Positions 21,703-34,800 are shown, counted from the first letter of the stretch. The stretch: 64,000 nucleotides of DNA from Triops longicaudatus (GCA_022885665.1 JAGQDJ010000185.1:1-64000); one strand, 5' to 3'. Notes: generated by a model not told the origin, from the sequence alone. Numbers and translations are program-made.

Positions 21703-24700
21703 ATGAGACAAGTGTGGGTTTTCGTGGTGGTGTTCTACGTGGCCCAAGGATTTCCCCATACAGGTATTACCAATTCCATTAAAACAATAACAAACAAAAG
21801 GCTATTTGCAGAGTTCTGCAAATAGCACTACCAAAATTGATCCCATGATTACTTTATGCTTGTAGTTGTCAGACAACATTTCGCAGTTTACTGCATGCCA
21901 TTAGTGCAATAAACCGAAGCTGATAGGGAACTTATCTTTAAGTTTTGTGCTTCTATTTAATTCCTGAATAAATGACTCACCTTGTACATGACACAGCAGT
22001 TTTTAATGACATCAGAGGTTTAAAAATCCTTTTTACTCCTTTTGCGAAATGTGTAAATTTCTTAGTGCTATGGTTTTGAGGTGAACCTGCAGATACTCAT
22101 TTATGCACGCTTCATTGAAAAGGTCAATGAAGTCTGCCTGCAAAATTAACATTACAGCAATTTCCTATAAACACAAGAGCTAACATCACAAATGATGTAC
22201 GTGTAGTGCAAGAGTAAAAATATTTTATTGCTGTAGTAAATGCACTGACATCTTAACTTCGTAGAATTTTCCTGAATATTTTTTTTCGGACGGAGCAGAT
22301 GACTGAAAACATCGACTATAACAACACGAAATTCGCTAAACCTAAAAAAGCTGAAGCTGTCAGTTAACCAGGCTTAAAAGCACCAGCGAACGATTACAAA
22401 AAAGGTCGGAACCGAAGTAGATACGGTCAGTCGTTGGAGGATAGATTTCACTCGTCTTACCCGTAACCCTCGTTCTAGCCCACTGACATATCTGACCCGT
22501 TATTCTTTTTCCCTCGATAGTTGCCATAACAGGCATCTGCTACTAATGGCTAAACTGCTAACATCTATTTTCGGGTAAAATTCCTATTTGCGTAAGGTAG
22601 AATACTTTCCATTCAAACAATCCTTTATTCAGGGGAACGTTATTAAGTACTGTCACTTTAGCAACATAGAATACAATTCTATTAATGCTGCTTTTCGCAA
22701 AGGTAGAATGCCTAACAAAGCTTAGACAATAAAACCTCGTTATAACGGAATCCCAAAGAGACAGAGAATTTGTCCGTTATAACCGATTGTCTATAATAGC
22801 CATTTTGGATTAAATACTGCTCCTTTCGCTGGGGCATGTGGACTTCTACGCAATAATCGGTTGTCTATTATAACCCGTATCTATTATTGCGACGTTTCAC
22901 CATACGGTGATCCGCGTCTGATGAAATCTGTTATGTGTATTTAATTGGCTAATCTAGCCTGAGGCTTACCAGTGAGATGCTAACATCTGCGCGAACTACA
23001 CTACAACGTAGCTGTTGACTTCGTATTTGGAGCAATCTGAGAAAAAAAAGCGCCAAATTAAGCAGGAACAAGACCAAAATTACACGATACTAGGGCACCT
23101 CTGAAATTAGCTAAACATGTTTGCGCATCCGGGTTCTTTACCAACGGTTCATAAAATCGTCTCACCTTTCCAGCGATACAAAAAGAGGATGATTATAAGC
23201 CAACTAAAATATAAGCAAACTGAACATATAGTTTCTTTAATTCGCTTCGCAAACAAGTACTTCAGTAATGCACTTCTATATCCCATCTTCTTTAAAGGCG
23301 AAAAATCTTGGCAAAAAATCTTGAAAAAATTGCAGTCCTTGATATTTTATTACAACCCCTTTTTTGGTTTGCTTCATTACTTAGCGTTGGCATTTTTGTA
23401 AATACAAGTGCTTAAACTAAATAATGGATCTTGGTCTATATATTTTTTTAATTCACATCAGCCACCGAAAATACATGCAGGGCCGGATTATAATAGAGGC
23501 TGAGTAGGCTGCAGCCTAGGGGCCCGTGGTGTGGCGGGGCCCGTCAAAAAAGTACTCTTTCTCAGCAACACACATTCATTAACACTACGGATACGTCAGC
23601 CTAGGGGCCCGTAAAGACTTAATTAGGCCCTGAATACATGTGATGTTCCCGCTACGAAAGACACGAAAGTATTCCACGTCACAATATTGCTACATTATTG
23701 CAAGGTGTAGAAGGTACTGATAGTGACAGTAGTAGTTAAAAAGTCCCATAAAACCCACCAAATACGAAGGATGATAGGATTTCGTCATGTAACTTTACAT
23801 AAGCTAGATTCGGAAATAAATAATAATTTTACTAAAAAAATCAAAACCTTCTTACTCCGATTGTGCCATAGATCTCTTAATTATAAGCTGTTCACGAAGG
23901 GGCTGGAAAAGCTTGGGGCCCGTTCACACCTTTGACAACGTATAAAGATGCCAGCGTCACAAGCTCACCCTTTGTAAAATTTATTAATTCCAATTTAATT
24001 TATGAAGCAATATCAGGGCTTTGAAAAAAAAAATAAATCAATAACCAATAAACTACATGAGAAGATCGCTGAACATCATTGAGTCAAATCACATATCATC
24101 ACATTGTATACCGTCTGTGAGATTTTCTTACGTATCCGTTGAATTCACCTTGCGTCCTAATGGCATAATTGTGAACGTGACTACAAATGATTTATTCTGG
24201 CGTATATCTAAGTGTTCCTTCATACGTATCCATCTATGTAAAGCTAAACCCAAGTAGCACATTTGCGTTTTCGAAACTAAGTATATTCGTCGAAATTTTA
24301 TACGTAATACGTTTATGGATTAAGCTTATTTTACGTCTATTAAACGTTTTATATCCTCTCTGCAAACGTTATTAGGTATTTTGTCTTGGGTTAATAAACG
24401 TTCTTTTTTTTTTTTTTTTTTTTTTTTTGCTTATGTCCTCAAAACTGATGTCTTTGAGAATGTCTAAAACCAAACGTCCAACGTCTAATATACATACATT
24501 TTAATAAGTGGGCTACTTGGGTCACCATGCACCGCTTTGAATCAAGTAATTTCGTAGTTCGGTTGTCTTTCCCTTAAAATATTATACTTATGATCATCGT
24601 TTCTCCTAACAAAAGACCCAGACCTCAATTTTACCATGTTTTACCATAGCCCTTTCAACATTGCACGAAAAGTCTACTACATAGCAACGGACTATTTTTT

Positions 24701-25291
24701 GGTACTGCCAAGTGATTTAATAACCCGGGAGATTATCGAGTGTTCTAAATACCAGTGTTAATATATGTATATAGAAGGTATATAACTGTAGGCTAAATAC
24801 GCACATTTATAGGTTTAAGAAAAAAGCGAGAAGATGACATCTGGTTGTACCAGTACCCACCATACGGACCGCTAGTAATTACGGGCGAAACTGGTTCAAA
24901 CCCCAACGGAATTGGCGAATCAGGTCGGCAGAACTCAGAAGCCAAGGTAGTCGACACTTTCAAGACTCCAACCGCGCCAGAATTCCAGAATATCAACTTG
25001 GAAGACGGCTTCACGCCGAGCCCTCTGACCCCACTGTCGCGACCGGATTTCCTGAAACAGGTACAAGATATACTCGACAATCCACCCGATCGCAGTCAGG
25101 TGCAGTCAACGTTCAGCCAAACCACGTTTCCAGAAGATCTTCCCAGTTTCGTGAAAGGTGTGCTGACTTTGGATGACTTTGGGCGGAGAGGGAAAAGTGT
25201 AGGTACGGCTGCAAATGTAAACGATAAGGAAAACGAAGACAAAACAGGACTCAGTGTCCAAATAGGGGATATGTGGATCTGGAGGGGATAA
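21703..25291 (+). CDS. Unrecognised secreted protein with proprotein-type cleavage sites
   Basis: I do not recognise the family. Two coding exons are predicted: 21703-21763 and 24813-25291. They join in phase across a 3.05-kb intron (G|GT) and give about 179 residues. The first exon codes a clear signal peptide (MRQVWVFVVVFYVAQGF). Shortly after it comes a furin-type site in HTGLRKKREDD. The mature part is Pro/Asn/Gly-rich, with no cysteines: IWLYQYPPYGPLVITGETG, then TPTAPEFQNINLEDGF and SPLTPLSRPDFLKQVQDILD. Near the C terminus is LTLDDFGRRGKS, where Gly-Arg-Arg could direct cleavage and amidation; the protein ends GDMWIWRG. It could be a peptide precursor or a cuticle/matrix protein. Because the second exon is long, splices perfectly and is Pro-rich, I consider it a real gene. 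Confidence 0.72.
22727..22904. mobile_element. Second, decayed pogo/Tigger-like MITE
   Basis: The left end CAATAAAACCTCGTTATAAC matches the right terminal repeat of the element at 18842-19046. A decayed inverted copy (TATTATTGCGACGTTTCACC) closes it at about 22904. Internal copies of CCGATTGTCTATAATAGC and CGGTTGTCTATTATAACC support a palindromic MITE. Exact ends are uncertain. Confidence 0.5.
23478..23632. mobile_element. hAT-type MITE with 8-bp target site duplication
   Basis: A 155-bp insertion starting CAGGGCCGGATTA and ending in the inverse of CAGGGCCTAATTA. It is flanked on both sides by the identical 8-mer AATACATG (23470-23477 and 23633-23640). The 8-bp duplication and CAGGG ends are hAT hallmarks. 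A 16-bp direct repeat (CAGCCTAGGGGCCCGT) occurs inside at 23512 and 23597. It is non-coding and lies in the large intron of the secreted-protein gene. Confidence 0.85.
24248..24522. mobile_element. 275-bp element bounded by 11-bp perfect inverted repeats
   Basis: ACCCAAGTAGC (24248-24258) is exactly inverted as GCTACTTGGGT (24512-24522). Between them are short inverted AAACGTT/AACGTTT-like motifs and a long T run. It looks like a MITE; no target site duplication is obvious, so the superfamily is not assigned. Confidence 0.55.
24404..24428 (+). repeat. Poly(T) tract
   Basis: A run of about 25 consecutive T residues lies inside the element bounded at 24248 and 24522. It may be slippage-prone. 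Confidence 0.9.
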
Positions 25292-26314
25292 AGAAGAGAA
25301 ACTCACGTTCCACTCCTATTGCTTGGTGTGTGCCTAGCTCTGTGAGTGTGCGTATCCATCGTGAAAGTGTGCTGCTCTAGAGATTTTTCAATTAAAACTA
25401 ACCGCGGCTTTGTCCTAGATAAAGATTGTCACATGATACGCCGAAACCTAATTAATGAAGTATGTCTGAAAAAAATGTGGCTAACCAGATGAAACTGTAC
25501 ATAGCTAATTTAAAATAAACTCATCCGGCCTTATTATCTGTACGTCAGAGGGTACGAAAAAATATATAAGAATACCTTTTAAAGTTGGAAACTATTTCCC
25601 AGCACATTGAATTGCTTACTTTTGGATGTGCAGATTCATTATTGAAGAACGTTTACATTCGAGCGAAACTCCTTACAACATGGTTTGCAAGAAAAACTTC
25701 ATTTACGTCATTCATGCTTGTAAAAGGCGATAGATGGCGCGACACTCTAAAATTTGGCGCCATTTTTTTGATTGCTTAACGTGCCCTTGGTATTTTTGTT
25801 CGAGGACCATTGTAACATATCATGTGTCAACGTATTCAATTTCAACGCGTTGCGATAGTCGACTTTAAGTTGTGGTAGTCAATGTTTGTTTTTATTTATT
25901 TATATTATGGGCAAAGACTAACGGGTTTCTACTTACGTAAACCGTGGCCTATCAAATTCGAATCACATGGACTCGCCTTGTTATTTTGATGATACACTAC
26001 ATCTCCCGTTTTTCTCTTTAATAGTTGGCAGAAACTCTTTTCATAAAATTAACCCAAACTTACCAAGTGCCACTACGAAGGTCTATTTTTCAATTTAAGA
26101 GATAAAAATACATTTGCCTTCCAATAAATAAGTTTTTGAAACTAGCAAAGCAATGGTATAACAGTGGCAAAACAATGGTATATTTTTTGTTTTATTGTGT
26201 ATATAGTTTGGTAAGTAACAAGGTCACGTTCACTTCCAAATAGACCCCATTTGAAATTAGGATTGTGATGCAATAGTCTAAAACGTTATGAGCTGCCATG
26301 TAAGAACCGGGCAA
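25292..26314. other. Convergent spacer, no gene recognised
   Basis: About 1 kb, AT-rich, between the secreted-protein gene and the first trifunctional-protein gene. AATTAAA- and AATAAA-type sites near 25390 and 25515 could end the plus-strand transcript. No coding signal was seen. Confidence 0.45.
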
Positions 26315-29300
26315 TTAATAAATGGGGGAAATGCTGGCGTTGTAGAATTTTGCATCGTTTTTCGCGTAGTCCTTGAGTAATTGGCAAGGTTCAAAGGGCG
26401 CTCCGTAAGCTGCTTGATATTTTTCGAGCTGCATAACGAGTTTGCTAGCACCGAAGGTGTCCGTAAAGCGGAAGGGTCCGCCCGTAAAAGGTGGGAATCC
26501 TAAACCGAAAACTGCACCAACGTCCCCTTCAACCTTTTCATACCGAAATAGGTATTGATTAATTAACAATAATTCGATAAACAGAATCGCGCAAATAATA
26601 AGAAAAAAGTTAAAGCTAAAAAAAGGCTTCATAATTATTTAATGGTATTTTTAAATAAAACAAAAGGAAGCTTAAAACTTACAGGACTATCAAGAACATT
26701 TTCTTGTAAGCAGCGAATGGCTTCGTTAGTGAACCTTGTCATTAGTCGAAGCTTAATATCTTCAGGTGAATTGAACCCCTTTGGAGTTTGACTATAATTT
26801 GTGAGCAATTTCATTGCTTCATCGTTCACCGGTCGATCCTTGGAATTACCCGAGTAGATGAAAAATCCTTTTCCGCTCTTGCGTCCTAAGCAATAGCATA
26901 CCTTTTACTGTTTATGGTGAATGTTGACAGCCTACGTACCCAGAAAACCTTTAGCAATCATATCTGCGACACCTTGCATGTTTGCACCTCCAAGTCGTTC
27001 GCCATAAACCATTTCAAAATATCTACCCACATGCAGTGAAACATCCAAACCAATTTCATCGTAAAGGGTGACAATGCCAAAGGGGAATCCGGCGGCTCTG
27101 CACATCTTGTCTAGCTTTTTGGGATCCTCCCCTTCCTGTGAAACAATTTGAATTTATGACGCGAAGAAATTCCACAGTAAGTACTTGACCTGCAACATTC
27201 TTCCACCTTCACTGTACAGAGTTCCAGCAAGCCTAGTAGTATAGAATCCGGGGCAATCTCTGACGACAATTGGGACCTTTCCTTGTTTTATTCCTAGCTG
27301 TACTGCCGAGGCGATGGTATCTTTGGAGGTTTGATCGGTAACAACGATTTCCAGTAATTGCATTTTATCAACAGGCGAAAAGTAGTGCATTCCAATGAAC
27401 TGTGGTTAGAGAAATTCAAAGTAAGTACACGCATATTAGAAACATCGGCAGTTTGAGTTTTGAACATCGTACCTTCTCGGGTCTTTGACTAGCTTGTGCT
27501 ATATCGGCCAAGGGTAAGGCACTGGTATTAGTAGCGAAGATGCAGTGTTCTGGTGTCACTGCTTCAACTTCTTTCACGATGCGCCTTTTCAGCTCTAGGT
27601 CTTCAAAAACCGCTTCGATAACGATATCAGATTTGGCAAGCTTTTCGTACGTCAAAGCGGTTGTCAGCTTGGAAGTAATCTGGTCACGCTGAATGCTACC
27701 AAGGTATATTATTAAACTATGCAGATTCGACCACGTATCATTGCATTTACTTAGTAAGTCGTTTTCGTTTCACTTGCTTCTCCAACGCTTTTTGAATGTG
27801 GCCTTCGCCTCGGGCTAAGCCTGCGGTCGTCGTGTCTTTCAAAACTACACTCAAACCCTTCACCAAGCTCACTTGTGCTATTCCGGCGCCCATAAGCCCG
27901 GCTCCCAAGACTGCAATATTCCTAGGAAACTATTCCTTCAATATGTATTTCAATGTGGCTAGATTACTTACTGAACTTTGCGCTCAGGCTGACCAAATCT
28001 GTTTTTCTTGCATTTCGTTTGGCCATGGTACAGGCTTCGTAATCCACGGGACTCGTTGGTAAACCACAAGTCAGTAAATGCATTTAATTCTGCTTCAAAT
28101 CCAGCCTTTTCTCCTTTTTCTAAGGTCGTGCGTAAAACTTCGAGAATCTAAGACAATTTCTTCAAAACTTTTTACTTCATTTGAGACCTCAACGACAAAC
28201 CTTGATAGGCCCCGGGTAAAGTCCGTAAGTTTTGGTAAACACCTGCGATTCGGCCTTTTTCAAAATATAGTCGCGGAACGGAGCAAATTGTAGCGCTTGA
28301 TTGAACAGCCTATCTTGGAGAGGTTTGTCGTGCTTTACTTTTAAACGTCCTTCAGCAATATCTAAAGCGGTCTTGATGGCAATTTCCTCGAGATACTCCA
28401 GCGTCCTTGCGAAAACCAACCCGCGGGTCGATAACGGAACATTAGTGAACTTTGAGATGAGTATTACCTTTGGTCTGCATCTTTAATGCCAGGTCCTAAG
28501 CTAGGTACTACTTGGTCGATGATGCCTAATTTTTTGGCTTGTGCTGCCCGTAGTGTCTTGCCGGACAGAATCAAATCTAATGCCTTTAGCCAAGAAATTC
28601 GCGCTGGCAAACGTTGTGTACCACCACCTAAAATAAAAGAAATGTAATACGCAATACATTTGTTGTAATTAATAAATTATTATAACTTCAAATTATTGAC
28701 AATATTATTACCGGTGTGCATTTGTTGTTGCATGTATTACATTTATCAATAATTAAATATGATTTAATTTTTTGTATCAGTTAATAAAACTTAAGATATA
28801 TTATAGTGCTGTTACTTAACAAGTTGTGTACGTGTATCTCAGTTTAATTACTTACATCCTGGTAATAGTCCTAACATAAATTCAGGCAAGCCAAATACGG
28901 TTTGTGGGCTGTCGATACAGATGCGATAATCGCAGGCTAGTGCAATTTCGAGTCCAGCTCCGAAACAGATCCCGTGAACTGCTGCTACGAAAGGTTTCTT
29001 CACTTGGGTCATACTGGTGACGGTAACTTGACCAAATAAAGCCCGCCTGTAAGCTTCCTCCTTATCGCTTTGACATTCTTCCATCCATTTGAGATCCACT
29101 CCGGCAACGAAGCATCCCGGTTTGCTCGAAGTGACAACTACCGCTTTGACATTGGGATCGGCGTTCACTTCGTTGACGAAGGACTGTGTCTCCGCAATTG
29201 CACATTCATTAATGGTGTTAACCTAAACAACAAAGAACTACGTAAAGTATGACGCTTACAAGATGGTCAAAAATGTACTTTGGCGAGAGGAGTGCTGTAG

Positions 29301-29730
29301 CGGAATATGGCCACGTTGTTCTTGACTTCGTATTGCGAGTGTGTTCTTGACGATGCATTCCGGTGGGCCACAATCCCTATTATATTCATCGACAGAATAT
29401 AAGCTGTACACTTTTATAAGGATTCATAAGTTATTGAAAACAATTTACACAGTATTAAATTTTGATGCCTATAACCCCCCCCCCCCAAAAAAAAAAAAAA
29501 AATGTTAGTAATTATTTTCTTCCCGAAACGAAATGTTTTTGTTGTGATTTAGCCTTACTAGTGTTCAAACTAGTTTGTAAAGTAGAGAATGCTTTTGTGA
29601 AATCAAGATATTAAGATTATACTCCACAGCTTAACAGAGAATGTACGAATATTTTCTTACCTGTCAAGTTCGTGTACGTAATATGAGCATTATTATTGTT
29701 TAAAATTTGGCGTAATCTTAGTAGCGTCAT
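26315..29730 (-). CDS. HADHA: Mitochondrial trifunctional enzyme subunit alpha, copy A
   Basis: Matrix enzyme with long-chain enoyl-CoA hydratase and 3-hydroxyacyl-CoA dehydrogenase activities in beta-oxidation. It works with a beta-subunit thiolase not found in this window. It has about 13 short exons. The first is 29661-29730 (MTLLRLRQILNNNNAHITYT, a presequence), then 29279-29376 (YEVKNNVAIFRYSTPLAK), 28856-29222, 28468-28627 and onward. The hydratase half has SSKPGCFVAGVDLKWMEE, GICFGAGLEIALACDYRI and FGLPEFMLGLLPG, with both catalytic glutamates. The dehydrogenase half has the NAD fold VLGAGLMGAGIAQVSLVKG, then IFATNTSALPLADIAQASQR, catalytic His in MHYFSPVDKMQLLEIVV, and DCPGFYTTRLAGTLYSEGGR. 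The C terminus ends FPPFTGGPFRFTDTFGASK and SPIY. It is full-length and apparently functional. Confidence 0.95.
29474..29502 (+). repeat. Poly(C)/poly(A) junction
   Basis: A run of about 11 C residues is followed directly by about 15 A residues, inside the first intron of trifunctional copy A. It is simple sequence and a likely assembly or sequencing weak point. Confidence 0.85.
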
Positions 29731-31883
29731 TTTGCCAGGAAAGACGTCGCTTTGTTTCGGGTAAAAACGTTTCACGCGTATTTTTTTTTATAATGAAGTT
29801 TTGCACAAATCGCGTAACCAGCAAACCAAGATTAGATGTAGGAAACTGCAGACAGTTAGACACACAAGCCAGAGCTGTGTACGTTCTGAGAAGGATGGTC
29901 CAAGGAAGGTGGAAAGGTCACCGTATATCTGTAAAGAAGATACTATACATACAGTACAGAGCGACGATAAGCTTGAAACGGATTTTGCAACAGGCCTGGC
30001 CTAGTAGGCATAATTTTTTACATTTAATGCAGAAAGCAAAATGAATTCGGTCACGTAATTATTGCGGTATCGTGTTTGAAATTTTACGACTTTGAAGTCC
30101 GTATTATGCGGTATTTCATCCAGACTTCCCATTTGTCTCCGTTCACGCTCTGCTGTATTTCACTGTTACAGAGCTACCCTACACATGGGAAGCGATATCC
30201 ATATCTTTTATATTAAAAAATCCTTTAAGTTCCGAACACTGGGACCTTAATCTACGGATTTTCCAATCGAGCCATCTTGGCGATTTGAACGTCGCCATAC
30301 TTGAGCATCGATGACGTCACATTTGTGTTCTCCGAGAAAAAAGCGTTCGTCGTTCAAACCCTGACTTCGAAAACAGTTTTTTTTTTAATTTTTCTCCGCG
30401 ATTTTGCATAGTACTTTGCTGAAACATTATCAGTTTTACCAAGTAACATTCTGTATTAATCTTCTTTAGTCGAGGAACTTCATTCTGAAGTCTTCTCTCT
30501 AAACTAAATAATAAAATGTGAACAGATTAAAGGTACTGTTAGAATTTCAAATTGTTGGACTTTTTCGAGAATCGCTTCATTTCGCCCAAGTACGAAATTG
30601 TTCAAATTGTCAGGATTGCTGGATTTCATACAACCATTAGTACATAGCTAGGTGAGGACAGCATTGCCCTGGTTTTCGGGAAAAAAAGAGCAACTTTTCA
30701 GCAACTCAAACGCAAACCAGTTATACATTAGGTCATGGATTATCTAGACTTTAAATTAAAAAGGTGTTTTAAAGCTGTGGTAAATCTTTTCCTGATGCTT
30801 TTTCCGAAATCTGAGTAACATTTGAACAGAATTTCAGGCTGTGCTGGAAGGTGGGAAAGTTTCGCATGTATATCGGTGTGCTGAGCTAAGTTCCTTTATT
30901 CACTTCCCTGGGAGATCCCTTGATTGACACACAGTCAGAAAGGGCATTGGCTCGGCAGTGCCTGGCTCTCAAATGTATAGCCTTCTGTTTCTGCTCCTTG
31001 CTCCAGAATTTTCACGTTTATGCGTTGTTCCGTAAAGATAGCCAGCAAACTAAAAATAAACTTATTTATTACCAACTATTCTGCCTTTCATAACCTCATA
31101 GTGCCGGTTTTATACGAAATTTAGTCTTGATCAGTGACCTTATTTTACCTTGTTTGCATGTTTCGAGGAAATTTACATTACCTTGTAGCCTACGTGACAG
31201 GTGAAAGTACGTTTCGTAGCCACAGATATAGAAAGCGGAATAACGTTTCTGATATTTCCGATTGTATGATAATTTCAAAACATTTTCTATTCCTCCAAGT
31301 ACGTTGTCAGAAACAATCTTGTAACGCAAACAGTGTGATGAGTTACTATCGGCAGTACAACGGCTAACCTATCAAACAATAAATTCGCTACACTCGAGAT
31401 AAGATAGGAAGAGATAACGCACTAAAACGCCTTGTTGAAATGAAAATTCGGACTAACCAACGCGGAGTTTTGGCTAGGGAGGCGGTACGTCCGCAATTTT
31501 ATGGGTATTTTTCAGTGTTTCTCCTGTCTTGCCCCTTATAAAACCAACATTTTAGGGCGGGAGAAAGAGGTCTTGATACCCTGGGTATGAGGGTGGTTAT
31601 AGCCTCCATGGTTATAGCTGTGGTTTCAAAATTTTTGAGTTCGAAGGTCATTTCGCGTGTCAAGGCTACCGCAGCGCCTCCATTTCGGACACCACGTGTG
31701 ATCAACAAGTTCGTGTCAGTCGGAACATTGGACCGTATGGCATACAGGCTTAAAGTCTCTGGTTGTAGATTAGTACACTGGTACATCTTCGATTGTAGGA
31801 GGGAAATTTACTTTATAAGCGGAATAGTTTTATTTTGTGATGAAATTAACGAAGTGCAACGTAGTTCTGTAACAGCTTAATTT
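29731..31883. other. Spacer between the two trifunctional genes
   Basis: No confident gene. A 95-codon minus-strand open frame (31499-31786) has a TATAAAG about 35 bases upstream of its ATG. It has no recognisable domain, and its last third reads equally well in another frame as His/Tyr/Gly-rich. I treat it as unproven. Confidence 0.4.
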
Positions 31884-34800
31884 TTAGTAGATCGGAGAGA
31901 GATCTTTATTATAGAATTTCTTGCCGGATTTGGCGTAGTCCTTCAGCAGTTGGCAGGGTTCAAAGGAAGCGCCATAAGCTGCTTGGTATTTCTCTAATTG
32001 GGAAACTAATTTGCCGGCTCCGAGGGTGTCCGTATAACGGAAAGGTCCTCCAGTAAAAGGGGGATACCCTAAACCGAAAACCGCACCTACGTCACCTTCA
32101 ACCTGTGACGGAATGGAGCCAGATATAAAGTATGCAAAATGGTGGAATTAGTAAACGCAGCTTGAAGACTTACAGGGTTATCCAAGACGTTTTCTTGCAA
32201 GCATCGAACGGCTTCGTTGGCAAACCGCGTAACTAGTCGAAGTTTGATATCTTCCGGGGTGTTGAATCCTTTTGGCGACTGGCGGTAATTCAAGAGCATT
32301 TTCATTGCTTCAATATTCACTTGTCGGTCCTTGGAGTTTTCTGAGTAAATGAAGAATCCCTTCCCACTTTTACGTCCTAATTACACCAGTAACAAGAATA
32401 TTGGGAATTTTGGTTTAATCATCGTGGAAGTAATTTTTGTCATGTTAACATACCGAGATAACCCTTAGCAACCATATCCGCTACACCTTGTAGATTAGCT
32501 CCTCCTAGTCGTGCACCGTAAGCCTTTTCTAAGTTTCTACCGACGTGTAAGGCAACATCCAAGCCAATCTCGTCATAAAGTGAGACAATGCCGAAAGGAA
32601 AACCGGCAGCTTTACACAACTTATCCAATTTCTTTGGATCCTCACCTTCCTGGGAACGATTTTATTTTAAAGCAGAAAATAAAAAATTGAAAAAATTTCT
32701 ACCTGTAGCATTCTTCCACCTTCACTATAGAGAGTTCCAGCAAGCCGAGTAGTATAGAATCCGGGGCAATCTCTAACGACAATTGGGATCTTTCCTTGTT
32801 TAATTCCTAGCTCGACGGCTGATGCAATAGTGTCTTTTGACGTTTTGTCTGTAGTTACAATTTCTAATAATTGCATTTTTTCAACAGGCGAGAAGTAGTG
32901 CATGCCAATAAACTGAGAAAAGGTTTATATTGAAATGCACGTGTCAATAATTCGATTCGTTGGTACCTTTTCGGGCCTTTTGCTGGCTTGCACAATTTCT
33001 GCCAAGGGAATTGCACTGGTGTTTGAGGCGAAAATGCAATGATCAGGAGTAACTGCTTCAACTTCTTTCACAATACGTCTTTTCAGCTCGAGATCTTCAG
33101 GAACGGCTTCGATTACCATATCACACTTAGCAAAACCCTCGTTGGACAAACTTGTTTTGAGTCTCGAAGAAATATGATCGCGTTGTACACTGTTTCAATG
33201 AATTGTAAAGCTCTCAGAAAACTGCTTACTACCATTGCTTAATTACTTGGTAATTTGCTGTTTCTCAACGAACTTGTCCAAGGCTTTGCGAATTTGTTGT
33301 TCACCTTTCACGGTACTTTCCTTCGATGTATCCGTCAACACAACGTTCAGGTTCTGCATTAAGCTTATTTGTGCGATTCCTGTACCCATTAGGCCCGCCC
33401 CTAAAACGGCTAGATTCCTTCGCGTAGTGAAAACGTTATTTTTAATTCCTATTATTAAATTTATTTTGAAATTTTTTTTACTGGACTTCGCGTTCGGGCT
33501 CGCCGAATCTGTTTTTCTTGCATCTCGTTGAACCGTGAAATAAGCCTCTTAATCCCCGAGATTCGTTAGTAACGAACAAGTCGCCAAAAGCCTTAAATTC
33601 TGCTTCAAACCCTGCTTTGCTCCCTTTTTCGACTGTCGTGCGGAAGACTTCGAGAATCTAATATTCACATTTTTATTTACAGTTTAAATAACTATTTGTA
33701 AGGAGCAAACCCGAAGTGGTCCAGGGTAAAGTCCATGAGTTTTTTTTAGCACGGTAGATTTCGCTTTCTGGAAAATGAAATTCCGGAATGGGGCAAATTG
33801 AAGAGCACGATCGAAAAGTCGCTCTTTCAGCGGTTTCTTGCGGTGAATTTTCAAACGGCCTTCAGCAAGATCTAGTGCCGTCTTCACAGCTGCATCTTCT
33901 AAATATTGCCGTGATCTAAAACATTTTCGTTAGAGATCAACTGACAATGCTCGAATGCTTCGTGGCAGTGATCACACTACGAGAGTTTTCTTAGCTAATG
34001 TTACCACCAACCTCTGCCCTGCTCTTTATGTTGCTCACGAAATTGTGGAAATTAGAACACGGATATACACTGTCAAAACATTTCTTAAGGGGTAACTTTG
34101 GGCTTGAAATCTATACCGAATCAGGTGGTTCTTTTGGCCCATTGAACTGTAGCTTGTTTCAAACGAGTGAGAAAGGCTAATGCTGCAGCTATCGCACAAC
34201 GAATTTGGGATGATATTGCACACGAGAGCAAGAGCGATGGCTAGATGAGTGGTAACGTGGTATGATACGGTTGCTAATATCCCACTGGTACAGGTCTCGT
34301 AGTGTGACCGTTATGCGACTTATATGACTATAAATTTGTATTACTAACCTTTCGTCCACTTCAATCAGACTTGGATCTAAAGGAGGTACGACTTTATCAA
34401 CGAGCCCCCATTTCTTAGCTTGATCGAGCCGAATAGTTCTTCCTGTTAGGGTCATGTCCAGTGCTTGAAGCCATGGAATAAGCTTATGAAGCCGTTGCGT
34501 GGCTCCACCTAGAACCAAAAGTCTTAATCTCTGAAAGTGTGATTTCAAGTGCGTTTGAAAATACATCCAGGAATAATTCCAAGCTGGAATTCTGGCAGGG
34601 CGAAAACCGTTTTGGGGTTGTCCAGTGCAACCCTGTAGTGGCAAACCATAGCAATTTCCAGCCCGCCACCGAAGCACACGCCTTGAACTGCAGCCACCAC
34701 AGGCTTATAACAGTCTTCGATATCAGTAAGTACCATTTGTCCGTTGATAGATTCGAAATGTAATGCAATGTTGTTGTGTTGGTACGCTTCGAGCCACTTG

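Noticed and set aside
23117..23401. 94-codon plus-strand frame inside the large intron
   Set aside because: Lys/Phe-rich low-information sequence with no family features, in an intron full of transposon relics; it could be a relic but nothing supports it.
31499..31786. 95-codon minus-strand frame with a TATAAAG about 35 bases upstream
   Set aside because: No recognisable domain, no signal peptide, and part of it reads equally well in another frame; chance frames of this length are frequent here.
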